DNA of 64,000 nt, taken from Stappia indica (GTDB lineage: Bacteria > Pseudomonadota > Alphaproteobacteria > Rhizobiales > Stappiaceae). Positions within the stretch are counted from its first letter, which is position 1. Each line of letters begins with the position of its first letter. Below the pieces are notes generated by a model, which saw only the letters and a program-made list of their open reading frames with translations, searched no databases and was not told where the DNA came from. Shown in pieces: positions 1 to 8,270 of this stretch. The DNA lies in NCBI RefSeq assembly GCF_020177335.1, contig NZ_JAIVMG010000013.1, positions 1-64,000 on the forward strand, given 5' to 3'. Both the position numbers and the translations under genes were made by a program.

Positions 1-524
1 TGCGGGCGCTGCTGGACCGGTGTCTGGGGCTGCACCGGGCGGCGCTGCGGCGCGGGCCGGGGGCGAGGCTGCTCCCGTGCGGGCGCCTGCGGCTCCTGTG
101 GGGCCGGGGCCGGCTCGGCGACCGTGGGCGGCGCGACAAGGTCGGCGCCTGCTTCGAGGCCTGCGGCTACCGGCGCAGCGACAGACGCTGCCTGCTGGCG
201 CGGATAGCTCTGGCTGACCGGGACGCCGCGCACGATGTTGCGCTCGACGACCACATCGCTGGGACCGCCGACCAGGAGCAGATGCTCGACATTGTCGCGG
301 CGGATCAGCACCAGGCGGCGGCGGGTGTCGAGCGAGGCGGCATCCATTACGGCAACGCGTGGCTGCCGGCTGCGTCCGCCGGCCACCCGACCGCCGGCCA
401 CCCGGCGCAAAATCCATACGAACATGGAAATCAGGGCAAGGACGATCAGGATGGCTATGAAGAACTGAATGCCTTGCGCCCAGCCTGGCTCCATGTTGAA
501 GGTCTCTACCAGCCAATCCCTCAT
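1..524 (-). CDS. fliO: FliO-like flagellar biosynthesis protein (partial, 3' end outside window)
   Basis: An open frame starts at an ATG whose first base is 524 and stays open to the window edge, giving 174 codons without a stop. Residues about 18-40 form one hydrophobic membrane span, followed by an Arg-rich stretch. Then comes the small soluble domain typical of FliO/MopB proteins, with the core RRDNVEHLLLVGG and a following VVVE strand. The tail becomes Pro/Ala/Gln/Arg-rich, as in the long FliO proteins of alphaproteobacteria. FliO assists assembly of the FliPQR export gate at the inner membrane. It is divergent from the flagellar operon that begins with flgB. Assignment rests on the motif and context, not on the missing C-terminus. 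Confidence 0.75.
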   Translation of the reverse strand, partial: MRDWLVETFNMEPGWAQGIQFFIAILIVLALISMFVWILRRVAGGRVAGGRSRQPRVAVMDAASLDTRRRLVLIRRDNVEHLLLVGGPSDVVVERNIVRGVPVSQSYPRQQAASVAAPVAAGLEAGADLVAPPTVAEPAPAPQEPQAPAREQPRPRPAPQRRPVQPQTPVQQRP

Positions 525-970
525 GCTTTTGGGCCTTTTCTCATCGACTGTCTCGCTCTTGCGACGGTTTGCTGGTCTCGCGCTGCTTCGCGCCCGCGCG
601 TTTGTTCCAGCGGTTGTCACACATGCAAGGGGATCGTGTAAACGCCGACATGATAATGCGATATTGCCTTATCGACCATAGCCGATCCCGAAATCGCCCC
701 CGCATGCTTTCGGTGTGATCACCGGCCAATCGTCTGTCGGCCGGTTGTGCTCCGCCTCTCCATAGCCGGTTGTCTGATTCCCTCAAAGCCGGAACGCTGA
801 AAGGGGTGGGTAAAAAATGCCCGCCGCGCGCCTTGTTTCACGCAAACTGCAAGACTCGACCTGGCGGAACTCCGCAGTTTCGCACGGGCAAATCTTACCG
901 GATGGTTAACCGTTAACCTACTGTTAACCAAATGATCGGCAGGATCTGCCTAGCAGTCAAGGAGCCGGTC
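525..970. other. Intergenic region between fliO-like gene and flgB
   Basis: About 446 bases lie between two divergent flagellar genes. Short open frames here lack ribosome sites and recognisable protein features. The region holds the CtrA-type box at 913-928 with a third TTAA half-site at 906-909. A 7-base inverted repeat (AAACTGC / GCAGTTT, arms near 845 and 882) lies a little upstream. I see nothing else that is firm. Confidence 0.6.
906..928 (+). promoter_or_regulatory. CtrA-type binding box with extra half-site upstream of flgB
   Basis: TTAA at 913-916, seven bases, then TTAAC at 924-928 matches the full CtrA consensus TTAA-N7-TTAAC exactly. A further TTAA lies at 906-909, three bases before the first half. 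The box ends about 42 bases before the flgB start, a usual place for a CtrA-activated promoter. CtrA control of class II flagellar operons is established in Caulobacter and other alphaproteobacteria. Control of this copy is inferred. Confidence 0.72.
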
Positions 971-1378
971 ATGGCGATCACCGACCTTCCCGTTTTCCAG
1001 GTTTTGAAGTCGAAGATGCAGTGGCATCAGACCCGGCAGGGCGTGTTGGCCGAAAATGTCGCCAATGCGGATACGCCCGGCTACCGGGGGCAGGATCTGA
1101 AGGCGTTTTCCTTCGAGGATGCGCTCAAGGCCCGCACCACCGGGCTGGAAACCAGCCGCACCGTCGTCGGCCACATGCATGGCAGCATGCTGCGCGAGAC
1201 CGGGGCGGTGAAACGCGACCCGGACCACGGCTTCGAAATCACGCCGGATGGCAACACCGTGGCGCTCGAAGAGCAGATGATGAAGGTCACGGCAAACCAG
1301 ATGGACTACCAGACCGTCTCCTCGCTCTACAGCAAGGGGCTGGGGCTGATCCGCACGGCGCTGTCGCGCAATGGATAA
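971..1378 (+). CDS. flgB: Flagellar basal-body rod protein FlgB
   Basis: The protein has 135 residues, the normal size for FlgB, and builds the proximal rod of the flagellum in the periplasm. Near the N-terminus it carries the rod-protein motif ANADTPGY at residues 31-38. The frame is open back to an ATG at 932, but the ATG at 971 has an AAGGAG seven bases ahead (959-964) and gives the family N-terminus, so I prefer it. It is the first gene of a plus-strand operon, 31 bases ahead of flgC, and lies just downstream of a CtrA-type box. Confidence 0.95.
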   Translation: MAITDLPVFQVLKSKMQWHQTRQGVLAENVANADTPGYRGQDLKAFSFEDALKARTTGLETSRTVVGHMHGSMLRETGAVKRDPDHGFEITPDGNTVALEEQMMKVTANQMDYQTVSSLYSKGLGLIRTALSRNG

Positions 1379-1409
1379 CGGCGCGCGCGTGCCGGCAAGG
1401 AGCTGAACC

Positions 1410-1820
1410 GTGGATTTCACCAAGTCAATCTTCGTCGCCGCCTCGGGTCTGAAGGCCCAGACCGGGCGCATGCGGATCATCGCGGAGAATATCGCCAACG
1501 CGGATTCCACGGGGCGCACCCCCAACGAGGATCCCTACCGGCGCAAGATCCCCACCTTCGAGGCGACCCTGAATCGGGAAATCAACGCCGAAACGGTGGA
1601 GCTCGGCCCGGTGGAGATCGACCGGACCGAGTTCAAGACCCGCTACGAGCCCGGCCATCCGGCCGCCGATGAAAAGGGCTACGTGCGGCTGCCGAACGTC
1701 AACACGCTGGTGGAAATGGTCGACATGCGCGAGGCGCAGCGGTCCTACGAAGCCAACCTCAATCTCATCCAGGCAACCCGCCGGATGCTGCAAAAGACCA
1801 TCGATATCCTGCGCGCCTGA
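1410..1820 (+). CDS. flgC: Flagellar basal-body rod protein FlgC
   Basis: A 136-residue rod protein that begins with GTG at 1410, preceded by AAGGAG at 1397-1402. The N-terminal AENIANADST motif and the C-terminal helix EAQRSYEANLNLIQATRRM are hallmarks of FlgC, which polymerises with FlgB, FlgF and FlgG into the rod. It sits between flgB and fliE in the common alphaproteobacterial order. The only unusual point is the GTG start, which the ribosome site supports. Confidence 0.95.
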   Translation: MDFTKSIFVAASGLKAQTGRMRIIAENIANADSTGRTPNEDPYRRKIPTFEATLNREINAETVELGPVEIDRTEFKTRYEPGHPAADEKGYVRLPNVNTLVEMVDMREAQRSYEANLNLIQATRRMLQKTIDILRA

Positions 1821-1836
1821 GCCGGCTTCGGCCGGC
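1821..1836 (+). other. UUCG-tetraloop hairpin right after the flgC stop
   Basis: GCCGGC, TTCG and GCCGGC follow the flgC stop codon immediately. They form a six-pair stem capped by a C(UUCG)G tetraloop, an unusually stable RNA loop. There is no U-tract, and fliE follows 43 bases on, so it is more likely a messenger-stability or processing element than a terminator. Confidence 0.5.
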
Positions 1837-1878
1837 CCGCGCGGCTGTCCGCGCTGACATCAATCGGAGAGAACCGCC

Positions 1879-2193
1879 ATGTCCACCCCTTCGGTCGCCG
1901 CTGGTGCCTATCGGATGGCCTCTGCCCTTGCCAACCCGAATCAGGCTAGGGAACTTGAAAAGCCGTCGACGACGAGCCCGGATTTCGCCAACATGGTCAA
2001 ATCGGCGGTCGAGACGGTGGTCGAGCAGGGGCAGAAGTCGGACCAGCAGGCGCTGGCCATGGCCCAGGGCAAGGCGAATGTGATCGACGTGGTCACCGCC
2101 GTGGCGGAGACCGAAGTGGCGATGGAAACGCTGGTCTCGGTGCGTGATCGCGTTATCTCCGCCTATCAGGAGATCATGCGGATGCCGATCTGA
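1879..2193 (+). CDS. fliE: Flagellar hook-basal body complex protein FliE
   Basis: A 104-residue protein with the FliE C-terminal signature, ending ISAYQEIMRMPI. FliE is the adaptor joining the MS ring to the FlgB rod and is needed for export of the other rod proteins. A GGAG lies ahead of the ATG (about 1865-1868). The low-complexity N-terminus and helical middle fit the family. It is 58 bases after flgC and 46 bases before fliQ, in one transcription unit. Confidence 0.94.
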   Translation: MSTPSVAAGAYRMASALANPNQARELEKPSTTSPDFANMVKSAVETVVEQGQKSDQQALAMAQGKANVIDVVTAVAETEVAMETLVSVRDRVISAYQEIMRMPI

Positions 2194-2239
2194 GGGTGAT
2201 CGGCCGGGCCGTGGGCCGCAAGAGGGGCTGAACCCAGGA

Positions 2240-2506
2240 ATGACCGGACCAGAGGTGCTCGACATCGCCCGGCAGGGGATCTGGACGCTGATCCTCATCG
2301 CCGCGCCGCCGATGGTGGTTGGCCTCCTGGTGGGTGTGGTGATCGCGCTGTTTCAGGCGCTGACCCAGATCCAGGAAATGACCCTCGTCTTCGTTCCGAA
2401 GATCCTCGCCATCTTTCTCACCCTGCTGGTGACCCTGCCCTTCATGGGGCAGGTGCTTGATGCCTATACCAACCGGCTCGCCGAGCTGATCGTCGGCGGC
2501 GGCTGA
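2240..2506 (+). CDS. fliQ: Flagellar export gate protein FliQ
   Basis: An 88-residue protein with two long hydrophobic spans (about residues 15-40 and 50-75), the size and shape of FliQ. The frame is open upstream to 2144, but that would overlap fliE heavily. The ATG at 2240 gives the family start MTGPEVLDIARQGIW. FliQ joins FliP and FliR in the export gate inside the MS ring. Its stop lies one base before the fliR start, indicating translational coupling. Confidence 0.94.
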   Translation: MTGPEVLDIARQGIWTLILIAAPPMVVGLLVGVVIALFQALTQIQEMTLVFVPKILAIFLTLLVTLPFMGQVLDAYTNRLAELIVGGG

Positions 2507-2507
2507 G

Positions 2508-3284
2508 ATGAATTTCAACATCTCCCTCCTGCCGCAGGTGGCGCTTCTGTTCATGCTGCTGTTCGCCCGGGTGGGAACGATGCTGATGCTGATGCCGGCA
2601 CTCGGCGAAGGCTCGATCTCCCCGCGCGTGCGCCTGGCTCTCGCCCTGCTGCTGACCCTTGCCTTCTATCCGCTGGTGACGCCGCTCTACGCGATCGACG
2701 TTGCGGGGGCGACGCCGGCGGGTATTGCCGTTCTTCTGGCCGGCGAGTTTGCCGTCGGCTTTTTCATTGGTCTCGGTGCGCGGCTGATCACCTACACCCT
2801 GTCGATCGCCGGCATGGTGATCGCCAGCCAGTCGGGCCTTGCCTTCGCCATGGCCACCGATCCGACCATGGACGGTCAGCAAGGGGCGGTGATCGGCTCG
2901 TTCCTCAGCCTGCTTGGGGTGACGCTGGTGTTCGCCTCGGACCTGCATTTTCTCGTGATTGCCGCCATGTATGACAGCTTCGAGCTGTTCCCGCCCGGCG
3001 GGCCGCTGCCCGTGGGCGACCTGGCGCAGACGGCGACGAGCCTGGTGGGGGAGGTGTTCACCATTGCCATCCGCATGTCGGCACCGTTTCTCGTCGTCGG
3101 TCTGGTGTTCTATTTCGGTCTTGGCCTGCTCAACAAGCTGATGCCGCAGATGCAGATCTTTTTCATCGCCATGCCGCTCAACATCGCCATTGGCGGGCTC
3201 ATGCTGTTCGCGCTCCTGGTGACCATGATGATGTGGTACCTGGGGCATTTCGAGACGGCGCTCGGCCGGTTCATCGCGGGGTAG
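2508..3284 (+). CDS. fliR: Flagellar export gate protein FliR
   Basis: A 258-residue inner-membrane protein with about six hydrophobic spans, normal for FliR. The N-terminal region carries the typical RVGTMLMLMPALG stretch and a conserved SPRVRLALAL. FliR completes the FliPQR export gate and contacts FlhB. It starts one base after fliQ and ends six bases before flhB, so the three genes are very probably co-translated. Confidence 0.95.
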   Translation: MNFNISLLPQVALLFMLLFARVGTMLMLMPALGEGSISPRVRLALALLLTLAFYPLVTPLYAIDVAGATPAGIAVLLAGEFAVGFFIGLGARLITYTLSIAGMVIASQSGLAFAMATDPTMDGQQGAVIGSFLSLLGVTLVFASDLHFLVIAAMYDSFELFPPGGPLPVGDLAQTATSLVGEVFTIAIRMSAPFLVVGLVFYFGLGLLNKLMPQMQIFFIAMPLNIAIGGLMLFALLVTMMMWYLGHFETALGRFIAG

Positions 3285-3290
3285 CGGGCG

Positions 3291-4367
3291 ATGGCCGAAC
3301 AGAACGACGACGCCGAGAAAACAGAAGACCCGACACAAAAGAAACTCGACGACGCGCTGAAGAAGGGCGATGTCGCCAAGAGCCAGGAGGTCTCGACCTG
3401 GTTCGCCATGCTGGGTACCGGCATGGTGGTGGCGATGCTGGCGCCCTCGACCGCCGACAGTCTCAGTGCCGCCCTGCGCGGCTATCTGGTCAATGCCCAT
3501 CAGATCCCGATGGATGGCACGGCGCTGCACGGGCTCTGGCAGGCGACCGGCCTGAAGGTCGCCGCCATCCTGGCGCTGCCGCTTCTGTTGCTGCTGGCGA
3601 TGGCGCTGGTCGGCAACATGATCCAGCACAATCTGGTCTGGTCGGCCGAGCGGATGAAGCCGAAGCTCAACAAGATCTCGCCGCTGGCCGGCTTCAAGCG
3701 GCTGTTCTCCGCCGAAAGCCTCGTCAACTTCCTGAAAGGGCTGGTGAAGATCTCCGTGGTGAGCGGGCTGATGGTGGCGGTCCTCTGGCCGCAGCGCGAC
3801 ACCATCGACACGATGATCTTTCGCGAAACCGGGGTGCTGCTGGAGGAGGTGCACATTCTGGTGCTGCAGCTGATCGCGGCGATCCTGGCGGTGATGACCA
3901 TCGTTGCCGCGGCCGATTATGTCTGGCAGCGCCAGCGCTGGCACGAAAAACAGAAGATGACCCAGCGCGAGGTGCGCGAGGAGTACAAGCAGACCGAGGG
4001 CGACCCGCTGATCAAGGGCAAGATCCGGCAATTGCGGATGGAACGCTCGCGCAAGCGGATGATGGCGGCGGTGCCCGATGCCACCGTGGTGATCACCAAC
4101 CCGACCCACTATGCGGTGGCGCTGAAATACGAGCAGGGAATGGGAGCGCCGGTCTGTCTTGCCAAGGGAACGGACCAGATCGCCTTGAAGATCCGGGAGA
4201 TCGCGCGCGGGCACTCGATCCCGGTGGTGGAGAATCCGCCGCTGGCCCGCGCGCTGCACGCGACCCTCGATATCGATCAGGAAGTTCCCGAGGAACACTA
4301 CCGCGCGGTGGCGGAAGTCATCGGTTTCGTTTATCGAATGCGGGAACGTGGATCCTGGCGCGGATAA
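3291..4367 (+). CDS. flhB: Flagellar export switch protein FlhB
   Basis: A 358-residue protein with a charged N-terminus, four membrane spans and a cytoplasmic C-terminal domain. The autocleavage motif NPTH is at residues 270-273, inside VVITNPTHYAVALKY. Cleavage between Asn and Pro switches export from rod/hook to filament substrates. Length and motif agree with a functional FlhB. It is the last clear flagellar gene of this run; cckA follows after about 150 bases. Confidence 0.96.
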   Translation: MAEQNDDAEKTEDPTQKKLDDALKKGDVAKSQEVSTWFAMLGTGMVVAMLAPSTADSLSAALRGYLVNAHQIPMDGTALHGLWQATGLKVAAILALPLLLLLAMALVGNMIQHNLVWSAERMKPKLNKISPLAGFKRLFSAESLVNFLKGLVKISVVSGLMVAVLWPQRDTIDTMIFRETGVLLEEVHILVLQLIAAILAVMTIVAAADYVWQRQRWHEKQKMTQREVREEYKQTEGDPLIKGKIRQLRMERSRKRMMAAVPDATVVITNPTHYAVALKYEQGMGAPVCLAKGTDQIALKIREIARGHSIPVVENPPLARALHATLDIDQEVPEEHYRAVAEVIGFVYRMRERGSWRG

Positions 4368-4368
4368 G

Positions 4369-4388
4369 GACAGACTGTGTCTGTTTTC
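4369..4388 (+). terminator. Short hairpin with T-run just after flhB
   Basis: ACAGAC (4370-4375), TGT, GTCTGT (4379-4384) form a six-pair stem, followed by TTTT and CCC. It starts two bases after the flhB stop. The stem is short for an intrinsic terminator and may only attenuate read-through into cckA. Confidence 0.4.
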
Positions 4389-4516
4389 CCAGCGCCGCAG
4401 GGTCACGCATGTTGAAATGCGCAAGGCGGCGCGAAATGCTTGAAACGCGCCGTCACGGCGAATCGGATAGGGTGAGGGGACGGGAGCCGGACGGCTCCAT
4501 GCCCGCAGGGTTGCAG

Positions 4517-7066
4517 ATGAACGAGATGGACTCAAGTTCCCGGTCCCCGGTGGTGGATCGTCCCGAGCGCGGCGGCAATATCGGCTTGTTGATCCTGCTT
4601 GCGGTCGGCATCGTCTCGGCCGCGGCAGCCTTTGCCATGATGACCCGAGACCAGGCCGAGCCCTATGTACTGGCGCTGCTGGGCGTTCTGGCGGTGATCG
4701 GCGTGTTCTCCCTGTTCGCCAGCGCCATCGGCCTCTTGCGGTTTTCCATGCGCGCGCCGGTCAGCCCGGTGCCGACCGCGTTTCTCGATACCTTCGACGA
4801 GGGCGTCGTGGTCACCGAGAAGGACGGGCGCATCATTTATGCGAACGCGGCCTACTCGGCGCTGGTGCGGGCGGAGGCAGACACCGAGGTGCGCAGCGTG
4901 GAGCGGGTGTTTTCCGCCGACCCGAATGCCACGGATGCGATTTTCCATCTGGCCCGCGCGGCGGAAACCCAGCGCACCGGCGAGGAGGAGATCCGTCTGT
5001 CGCATCCTCTGGGGCAGAACGACGGCGATCCGTGCTGGTACCGGGTGCGGGTGCGGCCGCTGAGCCTGCCGACCAGCGACGGGCGCGGGGCGGCACGCGA
5101 CTGCATCATCTGGCAGGTCGCCGACATCAGCGGCGAGCGGACCGAGCAGGAAACCTCGTTCCAGGAATTGCAGCGGGTCATCAACTTTCTCGATCATGCG
5201 CCGGCCGGGTTCTTCTCCTGCGACGGGGCCGGGCGGCTCGTCTATCTCAATGCGACGCTGGCCGACTGGCTCGGCTATGACCTGGTGCGGTTCAAGGCCG
5301 GGTCGGTCGCCCTGTCCGATTTCATCCGCGGCGACGGGGCGGAACTCTTGCGCTCGCTGCAGGGGCGCGCCGGCGAGGTCAAGAGCGAGACCTTCGATCT
5401 CGATCTGGTGGCCCGCAACGGGCGCAGCATTCCGGTGCGGATCCTGCACCGGGTGCCGTTCGGCGGCGACGGCGAGGCCGGCGAAAGCCGGACCATCGTG
5501 CTCAACCGGTCCCGGGGCGAGGATGCCTCCGAGGCGCTGCGTTCCTCCGAGGTCCGTTTCGCCCGGTTCTTCAACAACACGCCGATCGCCATTGCCTCGA
5601 TCGATCGCGATGGCGGCATCAGCAAGACCAACGCGCCGTTCCTGCGCCTGTTCGGCGCCGGTGATGGCAGCGGTGCAACGCCGAAGCTGATCGATTTCGT
5701 GGTCGAGGGCTCCCGTCCGGCGCTGACCGAGGCGCTTGCGAGCGCCGCCGATGGCCAGAGCGAGATCCCGCCGGTCGATGTCCGGCTCGATGATCGGGAA
5801 GAAGGGCGCTCAGCGACCGTCTATGTCTCGGCGGTGCGCGACGGCGAGGACGATGGCGATGCGGCCATCGTCTACGTTCTGGAGACGACGGCGCAGCGGG
5901 TGCTGGAGGCGCAGTTCGCGCAAGGCCAGAAGATGCAGGCGATCGGCCAGCTTGCCGGCGGTGTCGCCCATGATTTCAACAACGTGCTGACGGCGATCAT
6001 CGGCTTTTCCGACCTCTTGCTGGCCAGCCACCGTCCGAGCGATCCCTCGTTCCAGGACATCATGAACATCAAGCAGAACGCCAACCGGGCGGCAGGGCTG
6101 GTGCGCCAGTTGCTCGCCTTCTCGCGCCGGCAGACCCTGCGACCGAAGGAACTGGCGCTGAACGATGTGCTCGCCGACCTGTCGATCCTGCTCGACCGGC
6201 TCCTGGGCGAGAAGGTGGAATTGAGCGTGGTGCATGGCCGGGATCTGTGGCCGGTGATGGCCGATCTCAACCAGCTCGAACAGGTGATCGTCAATCTGGC
6301 GGTGAACGCGCGCGATGCCATGCCCGAGGGCGGGCGGCTGACCATCCGCACGACCAATGTCTCGGAGGAGAATTCACGCGGCTACGACAATGCCCGGGGC
6401 ATGCCGGCGGGCGAATATGTGCTGGTGGAGGTGGTCGACACCGGCCATGGCATGGCGCCGGAGGTGATGGAGAAGATCTTCGAGCCGTTCTTCTCCACCA
6501 AGGAAGTGGGCAAGGGCACCGGCCTTGGCCTGTCCACGGTCTATGGCATCGTCAAGCAGACTGGAGGCTTCATCTTCTGCACCAGCGAGCCTGAGGTCGG
6601 CACCACCTTCCGGATTTTCCTGCCGCGGCATGTGCGCGAGGAAAACGAGCAGGTCGAGGCCAAGCCGGCGGAACAGCAGCAGCTTGCCGATCTCACCGGC
6701 TCGGCGACGATCCTTCTGGTGGAGGACGAGGAAGCGGTGCGGGCGTTTGCGGCCCGGGCGCTGAGTTCGCGTGGCTACACGGTGCATGAGGCCGCCAGCG
6801 GCGCTGAAGCGCTGGAGGTGATGGAAGAGACCGGCGGTCAGATCGATCTGGTGGTCTCGGACGTGGTGATGCCGGAGATGGATGGCCCGTCGCTCCTGCG
6901 CGAATTGCGCAAGACCCAGCCGGAGCTGAAGATCATCTTCGTGTCGGGCTACGCGGAGGATGCGTTCGAGAAGAACCTGCCGGAGAACGAGAAATTCTCG
7001 TTCCTGCCCAAGCCCTTCACCCTCAAACAACTGGCAACGGTGGTGAAGGACGTGCTGGCGAGCTGA
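4517..7066 (+). CDS. cckA: Hybrid histidine kinase CckA
   Basis: The predicted 849-residue protein has two membrane spans (about 21-42 and 50-74) and PAS-like segments from about 90 to 460. A HisKA domain follows with the H-box [15 protein letters not shown] (His485), then a HATPase domain with [13 protein letters not shown], and a C-terminal receiver with phospho-acceptor Asp782. This order and length match CckA, which feeds phosphate through ChpT to CtrA and CpdR to control cell cycle and motility. The frame is open far upstream through flhB; I chose the ATG at 4517, behind an AGGG, because it leaves a normal cytoplasmic N-terminus. Starts at 4410 and 4499 remain possible. Confidence 0.92.
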   Translation: MNEMDSSSRSPVVDRPERGGNIGLLILLAVGIVSAAAAFAMMTRDQAEPYVLALLGVLAVIGVFSLFASAIGLLRFSMRAPVSPVPTAFLDTFDEGVVVTEKDGRIIYANAAYSALVRAEADTEVRSVERVFSADPNATDAIFHLARAAETQRTGEEEIRLSHPLGQNDGDPCWYRVRVRPLSLPTSDGRGAARDCIIWQVADISGERTEQETSFQELQRVINFLDHAPAGFFSCDGAGRLVYLNATLADWLGYDLVRFKAGSVALSDFIRGDGAELLRSLQGRAGEVKSETFDLDLVARNGRSIPVRILHRVPFGGDGEAGESRTIVLNRSRGEDASEALRSSEVRFARFFNNTPIAIASIDRDGGISKTNAPFLRLFGAGDGSGATPKLIDFVVEGSRPALTEALASAADGQSEIPPVDVRLDDREEGRSATVYVSAVRDGEDDGDAAIVYVLETTAQRVLEAQFAQGQKMQAIGQLAGGVAHDFNNVLTAIIGFSDLLLASHRPSDPSFQDIMNIKQNANRAAGLVRQLLAFSRRQTLRPKELALNDVLADLSILLDRLLGEKVELSVVHGRDLWPVMADLNQLEQVIVNLAVNARDAMPEGGRLTIRTTNVSEENSRGYDNARGMPAGEYVLVEVVDTGHGMAPEVMEKIFEPFFSTKEVGKGTGLGLSTVYGIVKQTGGFIFCTSEPEVGTTFRIFLPRHVREENEQVEAKPAEQQQLADLTGSATILLVEDEEAVRAFAARALSSRGYTVHEAASGAEALEVMEETGGQIDLVVSDVVMPEMDGPSLLRELRKTQPELKIIFVSGYAEDAFEKNLPENEKFSFLPKPFTLKQLATVVKDVLAS

Positions 7067-7084
7067 CCGCCGGCCGGGCGTTCT

Positions 7085-7648
7085 TCACCCCAATCCGGCG
7101 TAGTAGGCCGCGTAGAACACCAGCCAGAACGCGGCGAGCAGCAACCGCCGCGTCCACAGGGAAACGCCCGCCAGCAGTTTGGCGAAGATCAGCCAGCTTG
7201 CCAGGCAGGAGAGTGTGAAGCGCAGCAGGCGGGCGGGCAGGCTTGCGAGCAGAAAGAGCGCCAGCGGCGTTTCCGACCGCGCTGCCTCTACCGCGAAGAT
7301 CTTGTAGGGCACGCCGGTGAGCGATCCCGTGACAAGACCCGGGAGAAGTCCGCCGTCCAAGAGGGTGCCTGCACGGGCAATCAGCTCCGGAAAAACCCCC
7401 GGGACTGCGAGCAGAAGTGCGTCGGCCGCATCGGGATGGGAGAGCGCGAGCACGTAGAGGAGCGCGCCGCCGGTGCAGGCGCCGACCACGGTCCACAGGC
7501 TTGCAATAAGCGCGCGGCGGAGCGAGGTCTGGGCCAGGAAGCTCAGCAGCACATCCGGGACGGTGAAGAAGACGATCGCCTCGGCGAAGCCCCACAGGGC
7601 GGCCGCGAGAAAGGCGAGCTTATTCCCAAGGTGCGAAGGTTTTTTCAT
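7085..7648 (-). CDS. Small polytopic membrane protein, DedA/VTT-like
   Basis: A 187-residue protein with about five hydrophobic segments. The GFAEAIVFFTVPDVLL start and the central GSLTGVPYKIFAV recall small SNARE-associated/DedA-like (VTT) membrane proteins, which include lipid scramblases and transporters. That family call is tentative. Its start overlaps the end of the acyltransferase gene by 29 bases, so it is the last gene of a four-gene lipid operon. A role in moving or protecting the lipid made by its neighbours is inferred from context only. It converges on cckA. Confidence 0.6.
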   Translation of the reverse strand: MKKPSHLGNKLAFLAAALWGFAEAIVFFTVPDVLLSFLAQTSLRRALIASLWTVVGACTGGALLYVLALSHPDAADALLLAVPGVFPELIARAGTLLDGGLLPGLVTGSLTGVPYKIFAVEAARSETPLALFLLASLPARLLRFTLSCLASWLIFAKLLAGVSLWTRRLLLAAFWLVFYAAYYAGLG

Positions 7649-8258
7649 GGGAGAGGGTCCTGAAGGCGGCGTTCAGCTGCGCCATGAAGTCCGGCCGGCT
7701 GCCCGGCCAGTGGATCGGGGCGCCGACGAAGATATCGCAGAAGAACGGCACCAGCAGGAAGGAGCCCTTCGGCAGCGCCTTGCCCAGCCCATGGGTGAAG
7801 ACCGGGACCACCGGGACTTCGGGCGCTTTCGCCGACAGCAGGGCAACGCCCTTTTTCAGCGCGGCCATCTCCTCCGGCTGCCCGCGCGTGCCTTCGGGAA
7901 ACAGGATCAGGATTTCGCCGCGCGCCAGCGCTTCATGGCAGGGGGCGAGCGGGTCGCGGCTGCGGGCCGTGCCGCTGCGGTCGATGGGAATGATGCCGAG
8001 GATGCGGGTGGAGAAAAAGGCGAGCCAGCGGGTCCGCAGGAAATAGTCGGCGGCGGCGACCGGGCGCACCCGGGCGATCCGCGACAGGGGCATCAGGCAC
8101 ATCAGCACCAGCGTATCGAGATGGCTGTTGTGGTTGGCGACGATGATCGCCGGCCCCTCCTTCGGCAACAGCTCGCGCCGGCGAATGTTGAGGCCGAGCA
8201 GCAGGGTGACGGCGATACGCACCGACAGGAAGAAGAGGTACTGCAGACAGCGGGTCAT
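7620..8258 (-). CDS. PlsC-like lysophospholipid acyltransferase
   Basis: A 212-residue protein with an N-terminal hydrophobic segment and both main motifs of the glycerolipid acyltransferase family: an HX4D box (His43 to Asp48, within NHNSHLD) and FPEGTR at 120-125. Such enzymes transfer an acyl chain to a lysophospholipid at the inner face of the cytoplasmic membrane. It is only 12 bases downstream of the CdsA-like gene and overlaps the next gene. The short length and operon suggest a specialised enzyme rather than the housekeeping PlsC, though this is inference. Confidence 0.85.
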   Translation of the reverse strand: MTRCLQYLFFLSVRIAVTLLLGLNIRRRELLPKEGPAIIVANHNSHLDTLVLMCLMPLSRIARVRPVAAADYFLRTRWLAFFSTRILGIIPIDRSGTARSRDPLAPCHEALARGEILILFPEGTRGQPEEMAALKKGVALLSAKAPEVPVVPVFTHGLGKALPKGSFLLVPFFCDIFVGAPIHWPGSRPDFMAQLNAAFRTLSHEKTFAPWE

Positions 8259-8270
8259 CCGTGGCCCTGG

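Noticed and set aside
541-931. Two short minus-strand frames upstream of flgB
   Set aside because: They cross the CtrA-box region, have no ribosome sites and show no protein features.
3233-4516. Possible N-terminal extension of CckA through flhB
   Set aside because: The frame is open, but the added residues overlap flhB in another frame and do not resemble CckA. A start behind AGGG at 4517 gives a normal protein.
2442-4535. 697-codon open frame on the minus strand across fliR and flhB
   Set aside because: It is antisense to clear flagellar genes, His/Arg/Gln-rich without domains, and arises from third-position GC bias.
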